From contig CALNVZ010003434.1 in assembly GCA_940671915.1 (NCBI GenBank), forward strand, positions 10,987,339-11,051,338: a stretch of 64,000 nucleotides of DNA, in the 5' to 3' direction. Of the stretch, positions 23,961-36,629 are shown in pieces. The stretch's first letter is position 1, and each line of letters begins with the position of its first letter. Origin of the DNA: Paracentrotus lividus (lineage: Eukaryota; Echinodermata; Echinoidea; Camarodonta; Echinidae). Made by a program: the position numbers and the translations under genes. The notes under the pieces are model-generated. The model ran no database searches. It worked only from the letters and a program-made list of their open reading frames with translations, and was not told the DNA's origin.

Positions 23961-25429
23961 GGTTATAAACAGAAAATAAATAACAAACTAAAATGATAGA
24001 TGAAATATACTTTGGGGGGGGTGAAAATTAATAGAATAATAAAAATAATCCAATTCAGGATACAATATAATTGAGATCAATGTATAAGTATCATGTAAAA
24101 CCCAAATCTCAATTATAAGCACCCCAATCGTATGTCAGAGGCATTTTTATTTTCCCAATCATCTGCGTTTTGAAACGACAATAAACTAATTTTTTTTTTT
24201 TTTTTTTTTTTAGATTGGACTGTATGAAAATCCCCCAAAAAAAGAGACTAATTTTATTTTCCCTCTTTTCTGCTTTGACACGGACTTAGGTAACCCACCC
24301 AATAAAAAAAAAAAAAAAAAGCTGAACAAATTCCACAATATTGCTATCAAAACCACTCCACAGTTGAGTTTGGCCCCTGTGAAACCAAGGCTCAAGCGGT
24401 CAAAGACTAACCAATGAATCGATATCGCTCCAGTTGGTCCGTGAACACACAATAATATCCAAAATAGAAAAGAAAAATGGAAAGACAATAGGAAATTCAC
24501 GGTACAATGAGTAATTGTATATCTTGCCTAACAGCATCTGCCATGAATGCAAAAAGAACCTATATTTCTCACATAGAACGTACGATCCATGCTATAATAC
24601 ACACTCACATGATCCATTTCATAGCTCCGTTATACAGTTATATTCATCCCAGGGACTGTAGGATTGTCGCTTCGTTAATACAAAAACTTGAGATCGGGAG
24701 TTAATATTCAAGAAGTTCTGACTAATAACGCAAATACAAATCCCTTGGTCCGTGCTCTTCATACCAACACAATAGTGCTTGTTGGGCTGCATTATATACC
24801 AAATGCATGTCAGCAGGATAGTTTCCTTAATTTGATGGGTCAGGGAAATGGAGTTGGGAAATCTGTGAAATATGTGTGATAATATGTCGTTTAGACCACG
24901 GCTGATTTGCAGAAATGGCTGCCGATATTGTGAGCGAGCCAATCGTCCGCCTTTTTTATATCCCTTACTTATAAACTGCCTAGGCATATTTTTACTTTGA
25001 CCGCATCAGATTGAATTACTGTGTGCGACTTCATCAGTTATGATAGAACACCTTCGGGGGCATAACACTCACACGGGAGTAAGTTAAATTGAATCTCAAT
25101 AATCATTATTTAGTCATATCGGAAACGCTTGGAAGTCTATTAGCCGAATGAATTTGAATTCGTGGATCATACTTACAGTAGAAGACTATTCCGATGTTAT
25201 TCCGTGTAGTACTAGCATGCGTTTTAATATATTATGTATTATTGTTCGTACGATCCTATAGAATAGTGATATATTTGGGAGATATGTTTGCGTGTAGACT
25301 ATACTTTCGCTAGAAAAGTAAAAATAATAGGACAAAATAGCTAGAACCACGAATGTTTAAACAGTAATCCGACGGTCGTGGTGAATGCATTCGATCATGA
25401 AATTGAATTTGTACATCATTGAATGTATG
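23961..25429. other. Gene-free stretch
   Basis: No exon, RNA gene or complete mobile element recognised. T-runs at about 24190-24210 and an A-run at about 24306-24320 are the only striking features. The 96- and 122-residue frames at 24210-24500 and 24619-24987 resemble no family I know. Confidence 0.4.
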
Positions 25430-25540
25430 TATTTTTCTATTTTTAAATGTTATGTATTTTGTCTATTTTTATGTGAATCCGATGTAAAAAGGATATTTCC
25501 AAATTGACAACAAATATGAATTCAATTCAATTCAATATTT
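25430..25540 (+). mobile_element. 3' tail of a LINE-like retroposon
   Basis: TTTTTCTATTTTTAAATG, then GATGTAAAAAGG, ending in ATTCAATTCAATTCAAT. The tail type (short A/T-rich pentamer repeats) matches other LINE ends in the window. Confidence 0.45.
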
Positions 25541-26955
25541 GTGTTGAAAGGTGTTAATGAGAAGCTTATTTTTTTTATTATACTTTATATGTTTATATTC
25601 ATTTTTTAATCACCACTCTTAAAATAACCGATATTCGGACTATTATGTCAACTTTCTTTGCACACAAAATGAAGCTTATTTCCTTATAGAGTACAAAACC
25701 CACGTTTGCTACTATCTGGAGGCGAGTGCTTTATTCGTATATCACGTATTTTTACTTCAGAATCTGTGTTTCTGATTTAAAAGTAAACACCAGCTCTTCC
25801 AAGAACATGTAAATTTCATTAATGGGTACCTCAAAGAAAAAAAAATAATTTTGGTATATAATACACAAGTAGCAGATTTTTTGTCTTTGCAGTATCCCTT
25901 AGTAAGACTTAGTACGACATGGTTACGAAATTACGTCAAAACAATTGTGCAAGTGAGTGTTTCTTTATTCAATCTTGGTACGGCTGGTGATTATCGGGTG
26001 AAAACACTACAATCGAGTAAAGTGAGAATTGCTTGAGAAATTCTAATAGCGCTGTAATTTCACGTAGATGAGTAGAACCTACGACTACTTTGTCTTCGTA
26101 CGTTCTGCAAGTCTCGTGAAGTCTTTTGAGAGCTGGCTAGTGCGGTACTTTTACATGTTGCGCCCGGTAACGCCTACTCAAGTTCACGAGTACGGACATA
26201 CTATACGAGAGCTGTGGCACCGAGTATGTTCTACGCTGTAGTAGCGTAAATGTGCAATTTGATTTTATCGTTATTGAACGAATAACCTCTGCATGCTTGG
26301 CATGCTTGCTTTGTCATCCGTATTGACGTAAATCATTTGTTACGGTAACTCTGGCAAAGAGTGAATAGAGCTTTCATGTTCACTCTCGGCAAAGCAGATC
26401 AAAGTGCTATGTCATTATTCTTTCTGATTTGTCTTTTGTTCTTATGTATATAGGGAGATACAGAAAAATATTAACTTTCTAATTCGGAACGTAATGTGGA
26501 GGAGAAAGTATAGCGGAAAACACACAGTTAAATAGCGTCACTAGAACACAGCGGAATCTGAGAGCGGAGGGAGCGTGCATGCTTCTTATTTTTGGGTGAG
26601 TCCTAAATTCCCTTTTTGTTTTGTTTGTTGCCTTTTTTTTATAAACAAGTGAATATTTGGTAGTGTTCCGATGAATATACATTGCGTCTTATTAACACTA
26701 ACAGCTAGATTACCATGCATGGATTTCCCATTACTTTGTCAGTCATATGTACATCATGTTGTGAAGTTTGATGCATTGGATGTGAAGTAATGCAATGTAA
26801 TTGGGATTCTGTGAATTTGATGCTCTGAAGTGAGTAATGCAGTGTATTGGTTTGAGTGAAATGATGCACTGATGTGTATATCATCGGAACATTCCAAATA
26901 TTCCAAAAAATTATAAAAACAGGCAAACAAACAAACAAAAAGGAATAGGACTCAC

Positions 26956-27086
26956 CTAGTGAGTAACGCTTTACATACTCAGAGAGTCAGTAAGTAAAGC
27001 TTGCACAAACTCATCACAAGCAAGTTGATGAATTTGTGCAACCTTTACTTACTGACTCTCTGAGTATGTAAAGCGTTACTCACTAG
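26956..27086. repeat. Near-perfect 131-bp palindrome (foldback), 61-bp arms
   Basis: The left arm starts CTAGTGAGTAACGCTTTACA and the right arm mirrors it with only two mismatches over 61 bp. The loop is 9 nt (CAAGCAAGT). To the right, to about 27330, follows related sequence with two copies of GTGTCACTATAT (about 27165 and 27247), so the palindrome is probably one end of a foldback/MITE-type element. A transcript would form a long hairpin. Confidence 0.9.
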
Positions 27087-28688
27087 ATAAGTTTGTGCAA
27101 TGTACTCAAAACAATTAGTTATGTTACTCAATGAAATGAGTTAATTAAATAAACTCATTTTGGTGTGTCACTATATTGTCAAATAAAAAATACTCGATTA
27201 GGTGCGTTTTCAAAGTAGCTTTATTGAGTGAAAGCACTCATGGATGTGTGTCACTATATAGTCAAAAATACTTGGATATTTGAGTTTGATCACTCATATA
27301 CTAGCAAGTTCTCATTTTTTGTGTGTGGTGTTAATTAATATTGATTAGTTTGTGGTGGTTTTGTTTTGACTGGCGGGTACAAACTATATATAATATATAT
27401 TACTATCATTATTACCTCTGACTCTCAACATCAATGGCGTAGAACACACTATCGATATGATGGAAAGAATAAACATGTAAAAGCCGTTGTATGACTTCAG
27501 TATATTGCTTGGACCACGGATCTATACCTACTGTATAAAGTTTTACTTTCATATCTTTGCAATATGTTGTGGAAAGTCATATGCCCTACACACAATCTAT
27601 AATGCAAAAAAACATGTCATTTACCTGACATGAAACGATATTTAAATAAATGGTATATACAAGCATCATTGAATAAACATTCTAGGCCTACGCCTATATA
27701 AGTGAGAAAATTATATGAATTAGATCCATACAATATTCCACTGTAATATTAAGGGAAAACATTTAATTTAAGCGAAATGATTTCTGATCCTATTCTATAC
27801 TTTACCTCAATCAATAATACATGTTGATGAATGACCTGAATAGTTATGATAAGCATACTGCTTATAATGTTGTAAATACATGATGTAAAGTATAACATAT
27901 TGATAGGGGCGTTATTAATTGCCCACTTTGCCATGCTTGTGAACACTAAAAGGCAACAAATTAACACTCGAGCCTAATAGTAATTATAGCCTCAAGGTAA
28001 TTTCGATAAATTGGATCAATTTAATCATCGTTAATCCTCGGCACCGTCATGTCACACTTAACAAAATATCAATTTGACTAATGTGTTTGGAATTACTCCT
28101 GCACGTGCTATAAAAAATAAAATATAATTATTTCGCTTTATAGTTGCAAATTGCAAGTGTATAATAAAAAAAATTAAAAAAGAAAAAGAAAAGAAAAGAG
28201 TATTCATTTATTGGTTATAACATACAAAACATGTAACTCATATACAGATATTAATCTTTGCCTAAACATTGAATATTAATAATTTAAAAAAAAATCAAGA
28301 ATAAAACAACATTATAATGGGTATAAAGTTTAAAGTACACAGTTAACATGGTTGAATCATAAAATTAGTCCTTACGATTAATAATTTTTTTAAATTTTTT
28401 TGCTGTTGATTTTAGGTTATTTAATTGATGCAAAAGTTAAAGATAATAACGTATCTGCGACAGAAACTGTTTTATTTGCATGCCCCCAGTGCGGGGTCGA
28501 TCGAAAACAAACACTACCCAGGACATTAATATTGACATTATCCATTGTGTAAATGTCAGGGTAATATTCCATGATTAATCTCATTATAAACTTTTATTTC
28601 TGTTTTTTTTTTCTTCTTCAGTTATCTCTTTATGAGCTGAGATTGTGCTGTATTATCACAATAGTTTGTATTTTCAATCCAATGCCCA

Positions 28689-29008
28689 CACTGTAATTTT
28701 TTTGGGTATTTTTACAGCAAATCTGCTGTCAGCAGAGTCGCCATAAAAAATGTAATTCAAAAAACAGTTTTGTTGTAAATTTCTCCTCTAAGAATTTATG
28801 AAAGAGAAGGGGAAAAAATCATTAGAGTTCTATAGCGTACATATTTGGTTAAAACGGAACAAATGTGTTACTCCTGATGTATATTTTGTATTTCTCATGT
28901 AATTATTTGCAGGAGAAATTTACAACAAAACTGTTTTTTAAATTACTTTTTTTTGGCGACTCTGCTGACAGCAGATTTGCTGTAAAAATACAAATATTTT
29001 TTACAATG
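28689..29008. mobile_element. MITE family CACTGTAA, copy 1
   Basis: An element of about 320 bp with long inverted arms (AGCAAATCTGCTGTCAGCAG at left, CTGCTGACAGCAGATTTGCT at right) and ends CACTGTAA/TTACAATG. It is about 90 percent similar by eye to the element at 47634-47945, including the centre (TTAAAACGGAACAAATGTG). No coding capacity. The target duplication is unclear. Confidence 0.88.
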
Positions 29009-29724
29009 CAGTTCACAATATTGCAAATTGTTATATAACCATGTTCTCTTTCTTGCATAGTTAGACGTTAGTATATTAATTTCATGTGCAAATATTTATT
29101 AGCAAATTTTATAATTATCATTAGTAGGCAGGTTTCTATAGTGTGGTTCCACGTGTATCCGGCCTTTAAATTCGTATAGGTTATACATGGTGTTTGACTG
29201 ATTAAAATATATAGGGAAAAAAAAATAATTTCATTTACCTTTGTTTTATTACCTTTTCTTGCAAAATTTTATATCATGTAAATTTTTATGCCTGCTTGTC
29301 AAATACAATTGGATTTGTAGATTTATCAGAACCTAGCTTATTTCATAAGTCATATCCAAGCTATAGGAGTATATGCCTTCGTTAACAAGAGAGTATACCA
29401 TAAAATATTCTTCGTAATAACAATCGGTATAGCTGTGAGTTATGGTCAAAATAGTAATATAAAATATATCTTCTTATAGTTCTTTATATACCGTATAGAG
29501 ATTTGGCGTTCAATAAATCGTCCCATTTTTGAGGTGCTGGGGTGGGATTTATTCATATCATACCAATCTTTGCCATCAATGGTAACTTTCATGAAATACT
29601 GATTTTTTGGCTGGCTGTTGAGCAACGTTACCAGGGTAGTTAACATTGATGGTAAAGTTAATCGAATGGCAACTATGTAACGGCACCGTGGACCGAGTCT
29701 TGCTAACCATACCGTAATGCCAAA

Positions 29725-29800
29725 GGTCACTGCACGATGTGGCGGGATTCGAACCCTGCTTGGATTCTCCAGTCCAGTGACTTATTCACTAGACCAAAAA
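29725..29800 (-). mobile_element. tRNA-derived SINE head
   Basis: On the minus strand GGTCTAGTGAATAAGTCACT (box-A region), GGAGAATCC, then GGTTCGAATCCC (box B, 29744-29755). Acceptor-stem pairing is lacking, so this is a SINE promoter region rather than a working tRNA. Confidence 0.6.
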
Positions 29801-29809
29801 CATTTATAA

Positions 29810-31840
29810 ATTTACTTCTTGAATCTTTATGGTCTTGATATCCGATGAAGTCTGTCACGGCTAAAACATTTCTCACGGGGCCCGATCCTAGTCGTGTTGA
29901 TAGTTATTATCTGCATATTTAGTCTGCAAATATAGACACACCAACTGTACAAATATTACTCACTGTGCCAAAGCCTCAATATATATCGAGACAGGTGTTT
30001 TTAAACCCTTTATTCGAATTGCATTGGCTTCCAATCATGGAGTATTACAATAAATAGGCGCCAAAATACACGGTTTTCTAACATTGAATTGCTCGTTGAT
30101 TATTGACACAGGTATAGGAGTTCACGGTCATAAATGTTTGCTTAAATCGAAAAAGGTATATATAGTTTTGAAATATTATATGCAGTATGTCTGCAATTTT
30201 TTTAGCATGATAGACTAGGTTAAGAATATTAAGTGAAGAAATTGCCGAAGTTAAGTATTTCCATATTTTCAGCATCTCCAGTTGACATACAAGACAAAAG
30301 TAAGAATTTTGATTTGAAAGTGTTAATGTCTTGGGCTGAAACTGCGCGATTTAGCTTGTAGCAGTTTTAGATGAATGATAAATCGACACATTTAGGAAAT
30401 AAACTTTCTATCCAAATTCTTATTTTTGTCTCTGACGAAGATTCTGCTAGGATCGAAAGCTCAGGCTCTCTCTGACGCAAATTCTTGTTAATAAAAATAT
30501 ATTCGTGTAACTGTCATTATCCTTTTTGGATAGGTGAGACTAGGCCTTCAAACAAACCATTAATCGATTCAATCTAAAATGGCGCGTGACATGTTGAATT
30601 AACAAATGTTGAACGACCCACTTGAAGATATTAAAACAATATAAGCTTAATTGATTGTGCTTAGTCAAATGGGAAACGCCTTTATCCGGCACAAAGTAAT
30701 CACCTACTTTATGATACCATATTTTCGTCGTGTGTGGTAATATGAATGAATTATAGAATAATGAAATATAGAATAATGTTTTAAACTGTTAAACGACATG
30801 ATAAATTTGTATGTATCATTTCAGATCTCGTGTAAAGAATTATAAAAACAATATGAAATATTGTATTCGCCACCGATTGCAGGTATTCTATATATATTTG
30901 GTTGTGTTCAACTTTTTAAAAATTACTACCAGTTAAACATTTTCCACGTATGCCTCTACCACTAATGAACAACACTAATCACGATAACTCGTTATATTTG
31001 AAGACAAGGTCGTGAAAATCAACAAATAATTGTTTACAATAATCATCAAAAATGATTAAATAATAATATCTTGGTGATACTTAGTCGAAAAAGAATCAGC
31101 AATAACGATAACGAAACATGATTAATTGGTCGTTTCGTCAACAATGATAACTGGTTTACAATTAATGACTAAAAGGAATATGATTTTATAGGAACCAACA
31201 TTAAATATTGTAAACAAGGCTCTAGAAATATCGCATACGACAGTCGGCCGTATATAGCCCCTTAGGCCAACACCAAAACGAGGGCAAATATTTTATAAAA
31301 ACCAAATTCTGAAAATATGAAAATATAACTTTATCACAGGATGCAAGAGTCGACACAGTTTATACGAAATTCATAATTCATTTACAAAGAAACTTTTGAC
31401 ATAATTTTAGAGATGGGTATTTATTGACTTTGTCAGCAAGTCGATTGTTCATTATTGCCAAATTGCAATGTCACGGTCTGTGAATGAATGAATAGAACTT
31501 CTAAATAATACATACTGGTACAATCACACATCCATTCGGGTGTGTCGGAATTTGTTCTTTATTTACATTTTGGGAGCTGTTTATGAAATTTGCATTTTAT
31601 TTTAAGAGTTCAAAATAATGTCGCGAGCAATAGTGCTTATGAGTATTGGGCTTTTCTTCAATTGAATGCCATATCAAACTTAGTGTTAATGCTTTGATTA
31701 TATAGGCTTGAGTTCCATGAATTTCTTTACTTTGAATCTATTTTGGCTAAATAATAACAATAATAATGCTTGAATCGTGTTTGCTAAGTAATTGTATAAC
31801 TAAACTCAACACAGTTATTTAATATATAGGAAAATATGAA
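29810..31840. other. Gene-free AT-rich stretch
   Basis: I see no exon, RNA gene or complete mobile element. Open frames are short and AT-driven. Confidence 0.4.
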
Positions 31841-31849
31841 ATGTGGTAT

Positions 31850-31935
31850 AATAATAATGATACTAATAATAATAAAAATATATATGATATGCGCCAAATC
31901 CACTCTGTGGAGTGCTCAAGGCACAACATATCATT
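31850..31935 (-). mobile_element. LINE 3' tail with hairpin and ATT repeats
   Basis: On the minus strand GTGCCTTGAGC, a short stem-loop (CACTC..GAGTG), GGCGCATATCATATA, then ATT-type repeats. This is the same layout as the tails at 34250-34345, 46147-46210 and 49925-49991. Confidence 0.6.
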
Positions 31936-33073
31936 GTTGATATTATATAGAATATTTATAGAGAACAACTAGTTGTGTGCAAGAAGTTAATGTTGATCTA
32001 AAATTATTTTGAATCGGACTTCCATATACGATTGCCCGAGAGTGAGGAGCCTTCAAAATTCTAAGCAGTGGAACCCCGCATGCTATCAGTGCATGTAATG
32101 TTGTTTGAGAAAAAATTCATTTCCTAAGCATTTACTAGCTTTACAACAAGTGAACATGTGTAATAAGAGACCGGATAATTTTTCTTTTAACTTAAGTGTA
32201 ACCATCAGTTAGGGTTTTGTATTCAGTCATAAATATCTTCATGGTAACATCAAACTTAGGAACAAAAAACCTATTTATTTTGGTTGTTTTATCATCGTAA
32301 TGAACATTACCTCACAAACATGACATAATAATCAAATTATTTTTCAAAAAAAGTTACTCAATCCATTTAAGAATTTATTTTAGCTTGCAAATTAGATTAG
32401 ATCAGCGGAATAAACATTATTATCATTAAAATGGAACCCATTTTTTTCATAATCACACATTCGAAATTTTATATCATTACATCTAAATGCTTCATCATTC
32501 TGACAGACTCACACTGAAAAGTCACAAATATTTTACCCTTTGGTGGTAAAAGGCAAACACCTAAACACAACTCAGCTCCTTGAACTGTGATTACTTTGAC
32601 ATGCATGGGAAGAAAACATACAGTCACTCGTATAGCACTTTGTCAAAAGTTGTATTCTTATTGTTAATCAAAGCACTTCAAGGCTTTCTCACAAGGGTTA
32701 TAAACGTCGGGACATTTTCAATACAAGTCATGTAGAGCATTTACCCTTTTTATTTTTTTATTTTTTATTTTTTTCTCCTTTCCTTTTTGTTGGTATTGTG
32801 AGATACCATCGTGGGAATACAAGACGATTTAATACCATAAATACAGTAGTCCTTGCAGAACATTTAGGCATATTCCGATTATGCTAATCCTTGTTTGCAC
32901 CAATTCTCACACAAAATCATCAGACTTCACGAACAGCAAAAAGCAGTATGAAAATGGCGCCTATAATGTATAGGATTATTGCTTTGTGATATTGCATTTT
33001 CAAACGAACGAATCCTCCTTTTGTTTTTCATTTTTGGGTTAACGACCCTAAAATTATTTTCGGACTTAGGAAC

Positions 33074-33206
33074 CAATGGCGGATCCAGGATTTCAGGATG
33101 GGGGGGGGGGGGCGCCGAAAGTTTCCGATTCTAACATGTTCAGTCAATGAGTGGTTTTCAAATTATAGGGGGCGCGTCCTCTGCGCCCCGCCTGGATCCG
33201 CCATTG
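33074..33206. mobile_element. MITE with perfect termini and 5-bp target duplication
   Basis: The termini CAATGGCGGATCCAGG and CCTGGATCCGCCATTG are perfect inverted repeats. GGAAC lies directly outside both ends (33069-33073, 33207-33211). 133 bp, with a G-run after the left arm. A decayed relative lies at 35327-35457. The terminal sequence suggests a hAT-like or other cut-and-paste family. Confidence 0.9.
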
Positions 33207-34247
33207 GGAACCTATTCTATTTTTTGCTCAGGAGAACTTTGGTCGTCTATTGGGTTATTGGCATCTTAAATACTTAGAAATTCGACCTTCACGTACTCAA
33301 AGCTTTAAATCCCTATCAACGATGTATTATGTCTACAAATAATCTCATGCAGCCGATCGTGTAGTATCTATCTTATTGCTTTTTCTTTTCATTTAAATAT
33401 CCTCAAAAGAATTTCCTATGAAAACGAGATATCAATCACTGCTCTCAGTCGATCGTTTGTCATCGCAAAAACCATTCATCTCAGAAAATATTTCGATGTC
33501 GTATTGTTGGAGGTTAGCTTTGTTATAGCAGGATTTCGATTGTATTACTCTATATATTGCAAATCAATATATCTTATCGTTATTATCGTCTTTATGATAT
33601 AAATGGAATTGTTTGTCGGGGTACAGAGGTATAGATAGATTTTGCAATAAACGCGGATATTTTTGTGTAGATGTTGCCCGCCGCACTTTTATTTAGTTGA
33701 CTCTGTGCAGGGTTTAATAACATTTGGTGCATTTCTCTCTCACAGGTTGTTTTGGTCATTGCTGATATATGGACTCAAGACAATTAATCATGTGTAAGTA
33801 TCATTTCTTTTGATAGCTATTATAGTGAAAAAGTATCCGGGTTTACACTACATATATATATTCTTAAATGTTAATTCACTTAGAATATTATGTGAACTAA
33901 ATAATGGCTTGATGGCATGCATATGACATTCATGAAATAAATAGGGTAAATTCAACTCATGGTGAAAAGTTTTAGAATTAGTTTCAGGTCTTGTGTAACC
34001 GTTAAGGAATGATACGGTGAACACACACTTGGTATTTCATAAATTAAGTCATAAAATTAATTCAATCTGTAAATAAATGAATTAATATAACTCTAAATGT
34101 CTGTAGTCAGGTTAGACAGTATAATTCTCGAATACAAACCACAATAACTTTAAGCGAGTTTCTTCTATGGTTGATTCGTCAATAATTGACAGACATCAGA
34201 AAGCCTTGCATCTTCAATAAGAAGGGTGATTTCAATTCAGATTGGAC

Positions 34248-35182
34248 ATATAATAATAATAATAATGACAATATTTATAAAGCGCAACATATCCATCTCA
34301 AGAGATGCTCAAGGCGCATACAAATAGCAAAAAATTAACAAACTAAACATAAGAATAAAGAACTAGACTATAAACTGCTGGTATGATTTAGCAGTATGCA
34401 TTAAGCATTAGGTGAGTTTTAAGCGCTGCCTTAAATGTAGAAAGAGTATTAGCTGTCTGAATAGAGAGCGGTAATCTGTTCCACAAAAAAGGCGCAGCAG
34501 ATGAAAATGCTCTGTCCCCCCAACTTCGTTTGGTACGTATTTCTTTGAGCCTTACATTATTTGAAGAACGCAAACCAGAACGACCTGAGGAATGGGTTAA
34601 CAGAAGTGATGAAATGTAATCGGGAGCCAGATTATTTTGTGCACGATAGGTTAAGAGAAGAATTTTGTAGATTACACGCTGTTGAACAGGGAGCCAGTGG
34701 AGGGATTTTAGGATAGGAGTGATACGTGAGGATCTTCTTGATTTGGTCACAAGGCGAGCAGCAGCATTTTGGACTTTTTGCAGTCTGTTAACTTGGTTGG
34801 CGGGTAAACGAAAGAGTAAAGAATTGCAATTGTCAAGATGTGAGGTAACGAAAGCATGCACTAACTGTTGGGTGGATTGAGGTGAGAGATATTGTCTAAT
34901 TGTACGGATATTTCGAAGATTACAATGAGCTAGTTTCACACAATTCGAAACATGGGATTCAAGTGACATGGCAGAATCAAATAGTACTCCAAGATTCTTA
35001 GCTTGGTGTACAGGAGTTACACGGGCAGAGCCAACTTGGACATGAGAGATATGAATTTTACCAAGCTGTATTCTGTTACCAAGTAAAATGAATTCTGTCT
35101 TTGCATCATTTAGTTTCAAGTCATATCCCTTGTAGTGATGTATTATATTCTGATTTTCAATGGACACATGCATGGAGAACAA
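34248..35182 (-). mobile_element. 5'-truncated CR1/L2-like LINE: C-terminal reverse transcriptase region and 3' tail
   Basis: An open frame (35182-34388) encodes the end of a non-LTR reverse transcriptase: LKLNDAKTEFILLG, NLGVLFDSAMSLESHV, SHLDNCNSLLFRLP, LQKVQNAAARL, then WNRLPLSIQTANTLSTFKA. These are hallmarks of the L2/CR1/Rex clades. The catalytic YADD region lies upstream of this point in such proteins and is absent, so the copy is 5'-truncated and dead. The first residues of the frame are probably not native. After the stop a short 3' UTR contains GCGCCTTGAGCATCTC..GAGATGG..GCGC (stem-loop) and ends in ATT repeats at about 34250. The reading frame is intact over 264 codons, so the copy is fairly young. 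Confidence 0.9.
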
Positions 35183-35326
35183 ATCAAAGAAGCAGGTGTT
35201 ACGTGTTCAATTCATTAGGGCAGAAATGCGTCACGTATGTATCTAAAAATACTTATTTTAAACATACTATAATGCATACCTGCATCGGTTGTCCAGAGAA
35301 GGTCAAGCTTTATCGAATGTAGATTA

Positions 35327-35457
35327 AGAAATGTCGGATTCAAGATTTGAAAATAAGGGGGGGGGGGTCGCCGAAAATTGTCCGATTTTACATAAACCTC
35401 CCATTACTAATATTCAAAATATGAGTTTCCCAAGAACCCCGCCTAAATCCACCATTT
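35327..35457. mobile_element. Decayed relative of the MITE at 33074-33206
   Basis: It reads GTCGGATTCAAGATTTGAAA, a G-run, TCGCCGAAAATTGTCCGATT, and ends CGCCTAAATCCACCATTT. Each part aligns in order with the intact copy (GGCGGATCCAGGATTTCAGG, G-run, GCGCCGAAAGTTTCCGATT, CGCCTGGATCCGCCATTG) with many substitutions. Confidence 0.75.
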
Positions 35458-35896
35458 CATTAAGTGAGTAGTTTCGTTCAATACAATTGCTGTAAAATAA
35501 TTCAGATTTTGATGTTTGCAAAATGACGGTTAAGATGACTTGACTCTACGAATGAAATTCAAGACGAAGATTTACATTTTTTTAAATGTGAATTGCCACT
35601 GGCAAGGGGTTATAAATGCCGTGCCACCCCCTTACAAAATAAACCATATATTAAAACATATCCCTATACAAGTCATGAGTAGCTTGTCCTGATGAAACGT
35701 GGCATTGAAGATATACACATATCCTACATGTTGAATTTGATTTTGCTACGAGCGCAATGTTCCTCAAAGTGTCTGTTTCGAATCCTTTTCAATTAATTTC
35801 TGAAACGAACTTCCTTCTGTTTTGTGTCTTGATGGATTTCTGATCTTATAGATGAGCATTGAGCATAATAATTATTTAGAGAAAGAGAAAAGAAGA

Positions 35897-35909
35897 GTTG
35901 CTAAGCAAC
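35897..35909. promoter_or_regulatory. Possible RFX-type X-box upstream of PTB gene A
   Basis: GTTGCTAAGCAAC is a perfect 13-bp inverted repeat close to the RFX consensus GTNRCC-(0-3)-RGYAAC, with T in place of the sixth C. It lies 720 bp before the ATG of the PTB gene and is followed by GGGTAACC. Binding is inference. Confidence 0.3.
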
Positions 35910-36629
35910 GGGTAACCGGAAGAGACAGGTGACAAACTTCCTGTTTTTGAAGGAGCCGTTGTGAAAAATAAAGATGCAATCTTTTACTATGGTCAAATTC
36001 AGACCGCATAACGACTGAAACTAATACATTGATTTACTCAAAATAGACCGTTATATCAAAGACTTTTTAATTAAATTCAGTATCCATTTATTCTGTTTCA
36101 GTTGATAATACAAACAGTTATAATCATATAACAACAAGAACGAAAAATGTATCACAATGATTAAACAACAAGTATAATTATGTAGTTTCGGACAAATAAT
36201 TACAAAACACATCTAAATAAGAAGTAAGTAGTGATAATTTTACACTTTATAAATTCGTTTGACAACAAAAGATCAAGCTGGAATGTTCGATTTGAACAGC
36301 TATAGAGTGTATAAAAAAAAAACGGTTAGTAACTGGCATTGGAAGGCGTCGAAGGAGAGTTAAGTATTTACACATTTCCATTTCAAAAAAATCAATTCAA
36401 ATGGCATTGCAATTGTTAGAAATACACAAATTATTTCTTGATGATTTATATCTTGTTTATCAACAGGCTTGGAAAAAGCTACTTCGTCAAAGACAAAACG
36501 TTAATTGATTGTATCTCATTTATTGACAGAATGCATTGAGACTGTGATGTGACGAACTGCAGCGCTGGAGAATAGATGAAGTCCAATGCATCGTCTTTGA
36601 AGACCTTGTTGATCTGACAAGATACTAAA

